In this document: positions 1-9,117 of the stretch, one piece after another | Numbering within the stretch: position 1 is the stretch's first letter | Layout of the letters: every line of letters begins with the position of its first letter | Source of the DNA: Psychrobacter glacincola | GTDB taxonomy: Bacteria; Pseudomonadota; Gammaproteobacteria; Pseudomonadales; Moraxellaceae | Assembly (NCBI RefSeq): GCF_904846215.1 | Contig: NZ_CAJGZK010000003.1 | Location: 176,380-240,379 of the forward strand | Length of the DNA stretch: 64,000 nucleotides | Reading direction: 5' to 3' | Notes under the pieces: generated by a model | Seen by the model: the letters and a program-made list of their open reading frames with translations, nothing else | Databases searched by the model: none | Told to the model about the DNA's origin: nothing | Program-made: the position numbers and the translations under genes

Positions 1-911
1 TGTAATAGTAATTGGGTTGACTCATCTTCAGCAAAGACAAAATCTGTTAATTGATAGTTACTGTCATTTTGAAAGGCAGTCGAAAATACTTGCTCAAAAC
101 GTTGATTAAAAAAGCTAATTTGACCCTGTCTCATAATCATTAGCATTGGTAGCGGGGCGTGATCAACCAAACGCTCTAGGCGATGCTTTAGAGTGGTAAT
201 ATGGCGATGATTGTTATGTAGCTGATAATGAATACGACTAAGTGCATGACCTAAATGCAAAAATTCAGCCGTGGATTTTTTGCTAACAAACGGCGGCGGT
301 GTATAAGCCTCTTTTGCATGACTGCTCAAGTTGTCGGTATAAAGCAGTAACTGTTCCCAATTGGCACGGCGTTTTAAGGTATAAAGTAGTGCCAAAGTAA
401 AAAACATAATGGCTGTCATTAAAGGTAGCCAATAGCGATAAGATACCCAATTAATATCGAGCGGCTTATGGCGCAACATGGTATAAAACTTATGACCGCT
501 TTTAAGCTCAATGGTTCCCACCAGTTTGTCGGTGGATAACGTATAAGTGCTATGAGTATTCCTATTTGATAACAGCGAAGTCTCAATGCTTGGAAACATG
601 ATACCGTTAAATGCACGCTCATCAGCTTCGGTGTGATTGTAAATATAAGTTTGACCGGAGGGCATCATAAAAATCAGCTGATAACTGATCCCTGCCAAAA
701 AAGGCTTTTCTACTATTTTTTTAACAGCAGGGTTTATAGGATTACTAAGCTCAGAAATCTGATATTGCAGGGTATGAAAAATCTCTACACTGTGCTGCTT
801 GCTGTCATTCTTCATCTCGTGAAACATGATGAAGTAATATAATGACAACATGGCAAGTAATGTCAAAGTATAGAAAGCCAGTAAGCGCTGCAGAGACTGA
901 AATTGTGGCAT
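1..911 (-). CDS. Membrane sensor protein, 5' part only (runs off the left edge)
   Basis: The first 303 codons of a minus-strand gene whose 3' part lies beyond position 1. The product starts MPQFQSLQRLLAF. It has a membrane segment at about residues 9-31, a periplasmic region of roughly 125 residues, and a second membrane segment at about 160-179. A basic stretch and a helical linker follow. From about residue 248 the pattern 'VDHAPLPMLMI...FFNQRFEQVF' looks like the start of a PAS domain. This layout is typical of sensor histidine kinases or cyclic-di-GMP enzymes, but the output domain is outside the window, so the class cannot be decided. The gene is divergent from fmt across about 300 bp. 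I am sure of the membrane-sensor layout and unsure of the family. Confidence 0.7.
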   Translation of the reverse strand, partial: MPQFQSLQRLLAFYTLTLLAMLSLYYFIMFHEMKNDSKQHSVEIFHTLQYQISELSNPINPAVKKIVEKPFLAGISYQLIFMMPSGQTYIYNHTEADERAFNGIMFPSIETSLLSNRNTHSTYTLSTDKLVGTIELKSGHKFYTMLRHKPLDINWVSYRYWLPLMTAIMFFTLALLYTLKRRANWEQLLLYTDNLSSHAKEAYTPPPFVSKKSTAEFLHLGHALSRIHYQLHNNHRHITTLKHRLERLVDHAPLPMLMIMRQGQISFFNQRFEQVFSTAFQNDSNYQLTDFVFAEDESTQLLL

Positions 912-1122
912 AAAGGCATGACCCTAAGTCGGCATGATAATACACAGTGAATTTAAGATGATTTCGTGAGATTTAATGGCTATCTTTTTTATTGTTAGCC
1001 TACGATAAAGCAATAAAAAATATCGAGAGCTAGCCATTATATGACAATGTAAAAAATGAGACTGAGTCTTAGTGCTATTATAAAGATAAATAGGCGCATT
1101 AATAGCGCTTGATTGTGGCTGT

Positions 1123-1158
1123 TACAATCATGGCACTGCACTACAATCATGGCACTGC
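1123..1158. repeat. Short tandem duplication upstream of fmt
   Basis: The 17-base unit TACAATCATGGCACTGC occurs at 1123-1139 and again at 1142-1158, a period of 19 bases. Each copy carries an ATG. The second ATG (1149) is in frame with fmt, and the first (1129) is not. It lies 50-85 bases before the favoured fmt start, so it is probably in the leader or promoter region. Confidence 0.8.
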
Positions 1159-1208
1159 GCTACAAACTCACCTATAATAGCTGCATTACTCATCAATACT
1201 GCCTAACT

Positions 1209-2333
1209 ATGACGACACTTGCTTGTGCTCCTGATGTATCCCTTACTACTGATACCGCTAATACCATTGATGAACCGAAGCGTACTGCGCCATTGAGAGT
1301 GGTGTTTGCTGGTACGCCTGAGTTTGCAGCGATAAGCCTTGAGGTATTAATCAAGCAGCAACAAGCGTTGAATATCACTATTGTGGCGGTCTATAGTCAG
1401 CCTGATCGTAAAGCGGGACGCGGGCAAAAGCTTGCAGCATCGGCGGTCAAGCAAGTAGCATTGGCACATGATATTGCTGTTGAGCAGCCTGAAACCTTTA
1501 AAAAATCTAGTCATGAAGGCCTAGTAGCAAGGCAAACTTTGCAAGACTATCAGCCAGACGTGATGATTGTCGCCGCTTATGGTCTGATTCTTCCGATTGG
1601 TGTCTTGAATACGCCGACTTATGGTTGCCTAAATATTCACGCCTCATTATTACCACGTTGGCGCGGTGCAGCGCCGATTCACCGCGCATTGCTGGCGGGC
1701 GATAGTGAGACAGGCATTACCATTATGCAGATGGATAAAGGGCTTGATACCGGTGACATGCTCTATAAAGTCAGCGCGCCTATTGAGTCAGACGATACGG
1801 CTGCCAGCCTACATGATAAGATGGCTGCGCTTGGTGCGACTGCTATTACTACCGTGCTACAGGATTTACGACATTATCAAGCGCAGGCTATCGCTCAAGA
1901 TGATAGCCAAGCGAACTATGCCGAAAAGCTGGTTAAAACGGAAGGCGAGATTAACTGGACACAGTCTGCTGCTGATATTGAACGCCAAATTCGCGGATTG
2001 ACGCCATGGCCAGGTGCTTATACTTTTTTGGCAGGGCAGCGCGTTAAAATACTAGCCAGCTTGCCGGTGAATGCATCACAGCCAACCGATAAATCGGCAG
2101 GCACGATCATTAGCGTTGGGCGCAAGGCAATCTTAGTCGCTTGTGGCAAAGAAGCTGATACCAAACAAGCTGATATCAAACAAGCTAATAAAGCAGAAAA
2201 CACTGAGCAATTAGCCAGTACTTTGGCTATTACACACTTGCAGTTTGCTGGCGGTAAGCCGATGTCAGCTGAGCAAGTTTGCCACGGTAATCAGCTAAAC
2301 GATGGTGAGAAATTTACTGGTGAAACAACCTAA
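1209..2333 (+). CDS. fmt: Methionyl-tRNA formyltransferase
   Basis: Fmt transfers a formyl group from 10-formyl-tetrahydrofolate to Met-tRNA(fMet) in the cytosol, before translation initiation. The family signature is clear: the N-terminal strand LRVVFAGTPEFA at about residues 29-40, then LNIHASLLPRWRGAAPI with the catalytic Asn and His near 142-144. LDTGDML near 179-185 holds the catalytic Asp. The C-terminal tRNA-binding domain contains a low-complexity insert rich in KQAD/KQAN, coded by a short internal repeat near 2156-2190. This and a 28-residue leader make the protein longer (374 aa) than the usual 310-320. The start is uncertain: ATG 1209 is the closest plausible one, ATG 1149 and TTG 1113 are in frame, and none has a good ribosome site. 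def is not adjacent; rsmB follows, the common order. Confidence 0.93.
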   Translation: MTTLACAPDVSLTTDTANTIDEPKRTAPLRVVFAGTPEFAAISLEVLIKQQQALNITIVAVYSQPDRKAGRGQKLAASAVKQVALAHDIAVEQPETFKKSSHEGLVARQTLQDYQPDVMIVAAYGLILPIGVLNTPTYGCLNIHASLLPRWRGAAPIHRALLAGDSETGITIMQMDKGLDTGDMLYKVSAPIESDDTAASLHDKMAALGATAITTVLQDLRHYQAQAIAQDDSQANYAEKLVKTEGEINWTQSAADIERQIRGLTPWPGAYTFLAGQRVKILASLPVNASQPTDKSAGTIISVGRKAILVACGKEADTKQADIKQANKAENTEQLASTLAITHLQFAGGKPMSAEQVCHGNQLNDGEKFTGETT

Positions 2334-2454
2334 TTTAACCGCATCTAATTTGATATTAATTTAATAATAAGTCGCTTATCTATAAATAATCTATTGATAA
2401 GCAACCTCACTTGCACAAGACGTCATCGATAATACGTCAAGGAAATAAAACTGA

Positions 2455-4035
2455 ATGAGACAAACCAGCACTGCGCCAAGAAACAATAAGCTCAAACCGT
2501 CAAGCAACCTTATTATGAATGGTAGCGTCCGCGTCCGCGTCATTCGCACTTTACTGGCTATTCAAAACGGTAAGTCGCTCGCAAGTGTTCTTGACCCGTT
2601 ATTGAACAGTATGCACGATGGCGATAGAGGGTTTGCTCACGCGTTGTTACTGACGACATTGCGCCAGTGGTATGCACTCTCACGTTTGCTCGATACGCTG
2701 GCGGATAATCCTATTGATGAGGTTGAAGTACGTACGACGATTCAAGTGGGTTTGGTGCAGCTGCTGTATTTAGAAGTGGCTGACCATGCGGCGATTCATG
2801 AAACAGTCGAAGCGGCAAAAGAAATCGAATTTGCGCATGCAACGGGTTTAATCAATGCTATCTTGCGTAAAGTCGCTAAGAACCCAAGTAAGTTCCGTAA
2901 AAAGTGTGATAAAAAGCACAGCTTACCGAATTGGCTTGCTTATCAGCTTAAGCAAGATTGGAGTGAGGAGTATGATGATCTGATGCAGGGTTTACGTCAA
3001 CCTGCGCCGATGTTTTTGCGCGTGAATACAGCGGTTACTTCGATAGAGGATTATCAACAAGCATTAGTAGAATTTGAAGTTGAAGCAGATTTGGTTGAGC
3101 TTACGAGTGGTTTACAACTTGAGAACTCGTCGGATACAGCGACATCTAATAGTATATTAACCAAAGGTTTGAGATTACATCAAAGCACGGCAGTGAATGC
3201 CTTACCGCAATTCGCTGAAGGGGCTGCTAGTGTACAAGATATGCACGCGCAGCTTGCAGCGCCGCTGATCCATAGTGCTCTGCTCAATAAGCTGAGTATT
3301 AAAAACGATGATGCAGATGTCGATACGGATACGAATACCAATAACAATGAGATTCGTATTTTAGATGCTTGTGCAGCGCCGGGTGGTAAGCTTGCTCATT
3401 GGTTAGAATTAATTAGCTCAAATGAGTCTTCGTTGTTTCACGTGAAACAAGACAATGCTGAAACGTCGCCTGTGATTTCGAAAGTGAAGATTACTGCGAT
3501 AGATAATGAAGCACCACGTATCGAGCGCATTCATACCAATTTACAGCGCTTAAATTTAAGTCAGCACGACTTGCAGCAAGCTGAAAAAAATATCGAGCTC
3601 AATATTGTTTGTGCGGACGCAACCACATGGCAAGGGGCTGGTAAGAAAAAGAGCAAGCTCGTATTTGACGCTATATTGCTAGATTCACCTTGTACGGCGA
3701 CTGGCGTGATTCGTCGCCATCCTGATATTAGCTTATTGCGTACCGAAGAAGACGTCGAGCAAACGGCATTGTTACAAGCCGATATCTTGCATAACCTATG
3801 GCCACAGCTTAAAGTTGGCGGTTATCTGTTATATGTCACTTGCTCTATCCTAAAGCAAGAAAACGTCGAGCAGATGCAGGATTTCATGACTTACTATAAT
3901 AATGTAGTAGCCGTTGAATTTAGCGACGATTGCAGTTGGGGTATCGAACAAGCGATCGGTCGCCAGTGCTTACCCATTGATAGCGAGAGCGGCGATGGCT
4001 TTTATTATGCCTTGCTGCAAAAAACTGCTGAATAA
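2455..4035 (+). CDS. rsmB: 16S rRNA (cytosine-967-C5)-methyltransferase
   Basis: RsmB methylates C967 of 16S rRNA with S-adenosylmethionine. An N-terminal NusB-like RNA-binding domain (about residues 20-170) is followed by the Rossmann methyltransferase domain. DACAAPGGK at about 303-311 binds SAM. DSPCTATG near 411 and the TCS motif near 460 hold the two cysteines of the RNA m5C enzymes. At 526 aa it is about 100 residues longer than usual. The extra length is in acidic or polar inserts around residues 287-300 and 322-345, and the second insert contains the perfect parS sequence at 3434-3449. ATG 2455 has AAGGA 12 bases upstream; an internal Met at residue 21 is a possible later start. The gene follows fmt by 121 bases, so the two may be co-transcribed. 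Confidence 0.93.
   Translation: MRQTSTAPRNNKLKPSSNLIMNGSVRVRVIRTLLAIQNGKSLASVLDPLLNSMHDGDRGFAHALLLTTLRQWYALSRLLDTLADNPIDEVEVRTTIQVGLVQLLYLEVADHAAIHETVEAAKEIEFAHATGLINAILRKVAKNPSKFRKKCDKKHSLPNWLAYQLKQDWSEEYDDLMQGLRQPAPMFLRVNTAVTSIEDYQQALVEFEVEADLVELTSGLQLENSSDTATSNSILTKGLRLHQSTAVNALPQFAEGAASVQDMHAQLAAPLIHSALLNKLSIKNDDADVDTDTNTNNNEIRILDACAAPGGKLAHWLELISSNESSLFHVKQDNAETSPVISKVKITAIDNEAPRIERIHTNLQRLNLSQHDLQQAEKNIELNIVCADATTWQGAGKKKSKLVFDAILLDSPCTATGVIRRHPDISLLRTEEDVEQTALLQADILHNLWPQLKVGGYLLYVTCSILKQENVEQMQDFMTYYNNVVAVEFSDDCSWGIEQAIGRQCLPIDSESGDGFYYALLQKTAE
3434..3449. other. Perfect parS-type ParB binding site inside rsmB
   Basis: TGTTTCACGTGAAACA is a perfect 16-bp palindrome, extended to 18 by flanking T and A. 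It matches the published bacterial chromosomal parS consensus TGTTNCACGTGAAACA at every position. It lies in a poorly conserved insert of rsmB, reading Leu-Phe-His-Val-Lys-Gln. parS sites usually cluster near the replication origin, and coding sequence is a normal place for them. ParB binding is inferred, not shown. Confidence 0.8.
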
Positions 4036-4076
4036 ACTGTTTTAATCAATCATCTCATTGTAGACAGGACAATCTA

Positions 4077-5498
4077 ATGAAATATATCAGTACCCGTGGT
4101 CAGACAGCGCCGATGGATTTTAGTGATGTGTTATTAATGGGTCTTGCGCCAGACGGTGGTTTGATGCTGCCTGAACATTATCCGAATATTGATAGTGCGA
4201 CACTGACTGAATGGCGCGCGCTGAGCTACCCACAGCTTGCGATGGCGATTATGCAGCGCTTTGCGACCGATATTCCTGCCGCTGATTTGCAAGATATTAT
4301 TGAGCGCACTTATACCGCTGAGGTATTTGGCTCTGATGAGATTGTTCCTGTCCGTAAACTTGAAGACAATTTATATATTTTAGGCTTGTCGAACGGTCCG
4401 ACCTTGGCATTTAAAGACGTTGCCATGCAGTTTTTGGGCAATGCTTTTGAATACGTGCTTAAAAGAAAAGACGCTCGTATTACCATCATTGGTGCCACAA
4501 GTGGCGATACCGGTAGTGCGGCAGAATATGCCCTACGTGGTAAAGAAAATATCGAAGTCTTTATGCTATCACCACATGGCAAAATGAGCGAATTTCAGCG
4601 CGCACAGATGTATAGCCTGACTGATAAAAATATCCATAATATTGCCATCGACGGTATGTTTGATGATTGCCAAGATATTGTTAAAGCATTACAACAGGAT
4701 GCAGAATTTAAAGCGGCTTATAACTTAGGTACCGTAAACTCGATTAACTGGGGTCGTATCCTAGCGCAGATTGTTTATTACTTTAAAGCTTACTTTGCCG
4801 TGACTACGAGCAACGATGAAAAAATCAGCTTTAGCGTGCCATCAGGTAACTTTGGTAATGTTTGCGCCGGTCATATTGCACGCGAAATGGGCTTACCAGT
4901 TGAGCGTTTAATCGTCGCGACCAATGAAAACGATGTGCTTAATGATTTCTTTAATCAAGGCGCCTATCAGCCGCGTCCGACTGCCAAAACTTATATCACC
5001 TCAAGCCCCTCAATGGATATCTCCAAAGCCTCTAACTTTGAGCGTTTTGTTTATCTACTCCTTGATAAAGACAGCGCACGCGTTCATGAGTTGTTTGACG
5101 GGGTGAAATCTGGTCAAGGTTTTGATTTGTCTGACTTGATGGAAGCGGTCAACAGCCGTTATGGTTTTGCTGCGGGTAAATCTGCTCATAGTGACCGACT
5201 GCAAACCATTAAGGCGCTTTATGAGCAGCATGGTGAGCTGGTCGATCCGCATACAGCTGATGGTATTAAGGTTGCCAAAGAATTGCAGCGTGAGGGCGAG
5301 GTGATTGTCTGTGCAGAGACAGCGTTACCTGTTAAATTTGCCGAGACTATTATTGAGGCCATTGGTCAAATAGATATCGCTCGTCCTGCTCACACCGAAG
5401 GCTTAGAAGCGTTACCACAAAATGTGGTGGTGCTTGATAATGATGCTGAATTGGTCGCTGAACAAATCCGTCAGCATGTCACGCCGAACCCTGTGTAA
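4077..5498 (+). CDS. thrC: Threonine synthase
   Basis: ThrC converts O-phospho-L-homoserine to threonine with pyridoxal phosphate, the last step of threonine synthesis. The start MKYISTRGQ is the usual family N-terminus. GPTLAFKDVAMQFLG near residue 111 carries the PLP-binding lysine. GATSGDTGSAAEYAL (about 140-154) is the phosphate-binding loop region, and SGNFGN near 260 is also typical. Length 473 aa fits the longer proteobacterial ThrC type. ATG 4077 has AGGA at a good distance. It follows rsmB by 41 bases and is closed by a terminator at 5612-5647. The usual partner hom is not in the window. Confidence 0.95.
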   Translation: MKYISTRGQTAPMDFSDVLLMGLAPDGGLMLPEHYPNIDSATLTEWRALSYPQLAMAIMQRFATDIPAADLQDIIERTYTAEVFGSDEIVPVRKLEDNLYILGLSNGPTLAFKDVAMQFLGNAFEYVLKRKDARITIIGATSGDTGSAAEYALRGKENIEVFMLSPHGKMSEFQRAQMYSLTDKNIHNIAIDGMFDDCQDIVKALQQDAEFKAAYNLGTVNSINWGRILAQIVYYFKAYFAVTTSNDEKISFSVPSGNFGNVCAGHIAREMGLPVERLIVATNENDVLNDFFNQGAYQPRPTAKTYITSSPSMDISKASNFERFVYLLLDKDSARVHELFDGVKSGQGFDLSDLMEAVNSRYGFAAGKSAHSDRLQTIKALYEQHGELVDPHTADGIKVAKELQREGEVIVCAETALPVKFAETIIEAIGQIDIARPAHTEGLEALPQNVVVLDNDAELVAEQIRQHVTPNPV

Positions 5499-5836
5499 TA
5501 GGATCATTTTCTGAACGAGTTTTAAAATAGACATCCAGTTTAAGGTTACGCCATTGTAATAAAGTGTTTATGATTGTGTTATGGTGGATATAATTGTAAT
5601 ATTAGAAATCGCGTCGGTAAGTCATCGTTTTACCAGACGTTTTTTTAGAAATCATACCTGTCACTCATATCAGTCACTAACACTGAATAGCTGCTCTATA
5701 AACGTTATGATAAGGTACTATGAGTCTTTATTTTCCTTAATTCTTTGTTGTTATTCTTGAAGAGAAGCAAAGTAAGCCAACTTAAATAGCCTTAATTATG
5801 GCGTTGCTACCAGCCTTACATATTGTGGATATAACC
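5499..5836. other. Intergenic region thrC to LysM gene
   Basis: 338 bases with no credible gene. It holds the thrC terminator at 5612-5647, followed by AT-rich sequence that presumably carries the promoter of the LysM-dprA-tsaC group. I could not pick out a convincing -35/-10 pair. Confidence 0.5.
5612..5647 (+). terminator. Terminator after thrC
   Basis: The stem CGTC-GGTAA pairs with TTACC-a-GACG, with one bulged base, and is followed by seven T residues. It sits about 110 bases past the thrC stop. Confidence 0.6.
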
Positions 5837-6934
5837 ATGAAGATGAGCTTAAAAAATATAGCAAAAGCGCTATTGGTTACGACCTTTAGTGGTGCCATGC
5901 TGATGAGCACAGCCCACGCTAACAATCCGCCGCCGACCATCAAAGCGGATGCGCCCAATCGCTATATTGTCAAAAAAGGCGATACTTTATGGGATATCTC
6001 AGGGCGCTATTTGGACAGCCCATGGCGCTGGAAAGAGATTTGGGCGACCAATAAGCAGATCAAAAACCCCAACCTTATTTATCCTAATGATGTTTTGATT
6101 CTATGTGTCATTCAAGGTAAGACTTTGATCGGCGTTGATACGGGTGAGGGCTGTGCAGGGATTGAAAAGCAATTAACAGGCAATGTGGTCACTACGACGG
6201 TCGCTGTTACCTCTGCTGTCAATAGTATTGCACCCATTCCATGGTCTGCCATTCAGCATTGGCTTGATAAGACACTGATTGTCAATCCAGCAGACTTTAA
6301 TACCACGCCTTATATTTTGGCCTCAAAAAAAGGCAACTTAATCACTGCTAGTGGTGACAAAGTTTATGCCAAAGGCGTACCACTGCTTGTAGGTCAACGT
6401 TATGGTGTCTACCGTGAAGGCGAGATGTATATCGAGCCAAGAACACAAAAAGTTATTGGCTTAGAAGTCACACAAGTGGCGACGGGGCTGGTTACTTCTA
6501 CAGCAACCAATGGCGTGACGAGCTTACAGCTTATCGACAGTTACGGTAAAGAAGTGCGTGAAGGCGATCGAGTATTTGTTGAATTAGACAATGCAATCCC
6601 GCCAGTCTTTTATCCGACACCTGCAACCGTCAATCGCGGTGGTACGATCGTCCGCGTTATGGATTCTATCAGCTCAGCTGCTAAAGGTAGTGTGGTTGCT
6701 ATCAATTTAGGTCGTGTACAAGGCGCTAAGCCGGGCGATGTGTTGACCGTTTATCAAAAGGGCGCAGTGATACGCGATATCAAGGACAATGATACACCAG
6801 TACGCTTGCCGAGCGAGCCAAGCGGTATGGTGATGGTATTCAATAGTTTTGATAATATCAGCTATGCTTATGTGCTTGAGTCTGAGCTGCCATTGAGTGT
6901 TGGTGATCAGCTGTTACCACCTCCTTATTTGTAA
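5837..6934 (+). CDS. LysM-domain peptidoglycan-binding protein
   Basis: An exported protein of 365 aa. MKMSLKNIAKALLVTTF through STAHA is a Sec signal peptide, probably cut near residue 29. A LysM domain follows at about residues 41-90, starting RYIVKKGDTLWDISGRYL. The rest, about 270 residues, matches the long C-terminal part seen in LysM proteins encoded just upstream of dprA in pseudomonads, and its function is not known to me. Peptidoglycan binding in the periplasm is inferred from the domain. The reading frame extends 13 codons upstream to 5798, but the signal peptide makes sense only from ATG 5837. dprA follows after 54 bases and is probably co-transcribed. Confidence 0.88.
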   Translation: MKMSLKNIAKALLVTTFSGAMLMSTAHANNPPPTIKADAPNRYIVKKGDTLWDISGRYLDSPWRWKEIWATNKQIKNPNLIYPNDVLILCVIQGKTLIGVDTGEGCAGIEKQLTGNVVTTTVAVTSAVNSIAPIPWSAIQHWLDKTLIVNPADFNTTPYILASKKGNLITASGDKVYAKGVPLLVGQRYGVYREGEMYIEPRTQKVIGLEVTQVATGLVTSTATNGVTSLQLIDSYGKEVREGDRVFVELDNAIPPVFYPTPATVNRGGTIVRVMDSISSAAKGSVVAINLGRVQGAKPGDVLTVYQKGAVIRDIKDNDTPVRLPSEPSGMVMVFNSFDNISYAYVLESELPLSVGDQLLPPPYL

Positions 6935-6988
6935 TCTTGCATCAGGTTTTAGTGAGCAGATTTTAAATAAGCCTATACGAGTCGTACG

Positions 6989-8224
6989 ATGATGACAGTA
7001 GCTACTTTTACTTTATCAGACGAGCAGCGCGCCATACTGGCGCTGTGGTTTGAGCTAAACGCGTCATTATCGTCTTATCATAAACTTATCCATACCTATG
7101 GCAGTGCGCAGCTGGCATGGCAAGCTGGCGTAGAGTCGTGGCGTCAGTTAGGTATTCATCATACTCATTTGGTACGCCACGGACAGCCAGAGCAAACGCG
7201 CGCTAGTATCGACAATATTCAACAGGCATTAATAGCAGAAAAGTACGGTCTATTATTTGCCGACCAGCCTGATTATCCTGCTCAATTATTAGAAATCTAC
7301 GATCCACCGCCGTTATTATTTTACCGTGGTAATCGTGAATTATTGCGTTGGGCGCAAATCGCTATCGTTGGCAGTCGCAAGCCGACCCCACACGCGCAAA
7401 AAGCCACCTTTGATATGGCGCAGTATCTTGCACAAGCAGGATACGTCATTACCAGTGGACTTGCCATTGGCGTGGATAAGCGCGCCCATCTTGGTGCGTT
7501 GGCACAGACCGATGTAGCGTGCCAAGGTCGCACAGTAGGCGTCATGGGTACAGGTATTGATGTTAATTATCCCAATCACCACGATCATCTGTTTGGCCAA
7601 ATCATTAAGCAAGGTGGCTGTATCATCAGTGAGCTGCTACCGCATACGCTACCACACAAGCATACTTTTCCACGCCGCAATCGATTGGTTGCAGGGTTGA
7701 GCCTTGCGACCATCGTGACTGAGGCAACCATCAAAAGTGGCTCGCTAATTACTGCGCGCTTAACTTCTGAGCAAGGTAAGCAAGTCTTTGCGATTCCAAG
7801 TCATATAGACAATAGCAATGCTGAAGGTTGCCATCATTTAATACGTGAGGGCGCGACCTTGGTTTACCATCCTCAGCAAGTATTGGATGATATCAGTGTG
7901 CAATTGCCAAGCCAGTCTCAGCAGCATCAGCTTGATAATAGCTCAAAAGCACAAAGCCTTGATAAGTCAGTATTTAGCTCGCCCGCTACTAGTAAAACAA
8001 CAAAACCTCAGCAAACAAAGCCTCAGAAAACAAAGCCAGCACCTAGCATGACCATACCTGAGCATCTAACCACACTGTTTGAAAAGTTAGATTGGCATGG
8101 TCAAGATTTGGATGCACTCATCCTTGCGACTGATCTTACGCCCGCGCAATTGATTGGACAATTAATGGAGCTTGAGCTATTGGGTACAGTTACTGTCCAA
8201 GGTGGGCGCTATTTACGTATTTAA
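6989..8224 (+). CDS. dprA: DNA-processing protein DprA (natural transformation)
   Basis: DprA binds incoming single-stranded DNA and loads RecA during natural transformation. An N-terminal SAM-like region is followed by the Rossmann-fold core beginning IAIVGSRKPTPHAQ near residue 124. TSGLAIGVDKRAH (about 156-168) and PRRNRLVAGLS near 229 are typical core motifs. From about residue 310 to 350 there is a Gln/Lys/Ser-rich linker. The last 55 residues form the winged-helix domain found in many DprA proteins. Two adjacent ATGs (6989, 6992) are possible starts, and neither has a strong ribosome site. It lies between the LysM gene and tsaC, a conserved order. Together with comM at 29750 it points to a transformable organism. 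Confidence 0.95.
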   Translation: MMTVATFTLSDEQRAILALWFELNASLSSYHKLIHTYGSAQLAWQAGVESWRQLGIHHTHLVRHGQPEQTRASIDNIQQALIAEKYGLLFADQPDYPAQLLEIYDPPPLLFYRGNRELLRWAQIAIVGSRKPTPHAQKATFDMAQYLAQAGYVITSGLAIGVDKRAHLGALAQTDVACQGRTVGVMGTGIDVNYPNHHDHLFGQIIKQGGCIISELLPHTLPHKHTFPRRNRLVAGLSLATIVTEATIKSGSLITARLTSEQGKQVFAIPSHIDNSNAEGCHHLIREGATLVYHPQQVLDDISVQLPSQSQQHQLDNSSKAQSLDKSVFSSPATSKTTKPQQTKPQKTKPAPSMTIPEHLTTLFEKLDWHGQDLDALILATDLTPAQLIGQLMELELLGTVTVQGGRYLRI

Positions 8225-8336
8225 AAGTACTTATAGTTTTAAAAGTGCTCATGTTTCTACATTTCTTGTAAAATAAATTCACGATATCTATTCACAGTAA
8301 CTCTTTTAACTATCTTTATCTTAAAGTCCTTATCTT

Positions 8337-8981
8337 ATGTCCTTATCTGCGCCTCTCATTACTGACTCCACTATTGAAGCCGCTACTTGGCTTAAAAAAG
8401 GCCAATTACTTGCTTACCCAACCGAAAGCGTGTGGGGCATCGGCTGTGACCCATTCAATAAGCAGGCTGTGATGCAGCTACTGGATATCAAACAGCGCCC
8501 GATAGAGAAGGGGGTGATTGTGGTCACTGATAGCACAAGTCGCATTACGGCTCTGCTAGAAGGTTTAAGTGTTACCCAACATCAAAGGGTGCTTGATAGT
8601 TGGCAAACTGATTCGAAAGACACTACTGCCAAACAGGCGCATACCTGGTTATTGCCTGTCTCAAAAAAGCTGTCTATCGCTATACCAGCGTGGATTACGG
8701 GTGCTCATAATAGTGTTGCCGTGCGTGTGATTGACCATCCATTAGTCAAGCAACTATGCGCGCAGATGGCGTCAGCGAGCAATCCTTATGGGTTTGTCGT
8801 CTCGACAAGCTGCAATCCGTCAGGTCAATCTCCTGCGCTGTCACTCAGCGAAGCACAAGGTTATTTCTTAGGTCACCATGCAAACTTAAATGAGTGCGTT
8901 GGGTATCTTAAAGGGGAAACGCTGGGTTATCATTTACCAAGCCAAATAGGCGATGCATTAACAGGAAAAATCATTCGATAG
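8337..8981 (+). CDS. tsaC: Threonylcarbamoyl-AMP synthase
   Basis: TsaC (YrdC family) makes L-threonylcarbamoyladenylate from threonine, bicarbonate and ATP. This is the first step of the t6A modification at position 37 of ANN-decoding tRNAs. KKGQLLAYPTESVWGIGCDP near residues 20-39, IKQRPIEKGVIVV near 51-63 and the TSCNPSGQSP stretch near 160 are family signatures. At 214 aa it is slightly longer than the usual 185-190. The start ATG 8337 lacks a clear ribosome site, but the first YrdC strand follows closely, so a much later start is unlikely. It is the third gene of the LysM-dprA-tsaC group, 112 bases after dprA. Confidence 0.93.
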   Translation: MSLSAPLITDSTIEAATWLKKGQLLAYPTESVWGIGCDPFNKQAVMQLLDIKQRPIEKGVIVVTDSTSRITALLEGLSVTQHQRVLDSWQTDSKDTTAKQAHTWLLPVSKKLSIAIPAWITGAHNSVAVRVIDHPLVKQLCAQMASASNPYGFVVSTSCNPSGQSPALSLSEAQGYFLGHHANLNECVGYLKGETLGYHLPSQIGDALTGKIIR

Positions 8982-9117
8982 TTTGACAGTCAAAATTTTG
9001 TATAACTATCTCTGCTTCTCGTTACTAAGTCCTGACTTCTACACTTGTCACCTTGTTTTTATAGTGTGCTTTTTGTCACACTGATTGTCATATAATCAAT
9101 AATAAGGATAATAAGCA

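Noticed and set aside
2373..2403. Hairpin GCTTATC...GATAAGC between fmt and rsmB as a terminator
   Set aside because: Seven-base AT-rich stem with a long loop and no T-run; too weak to call.
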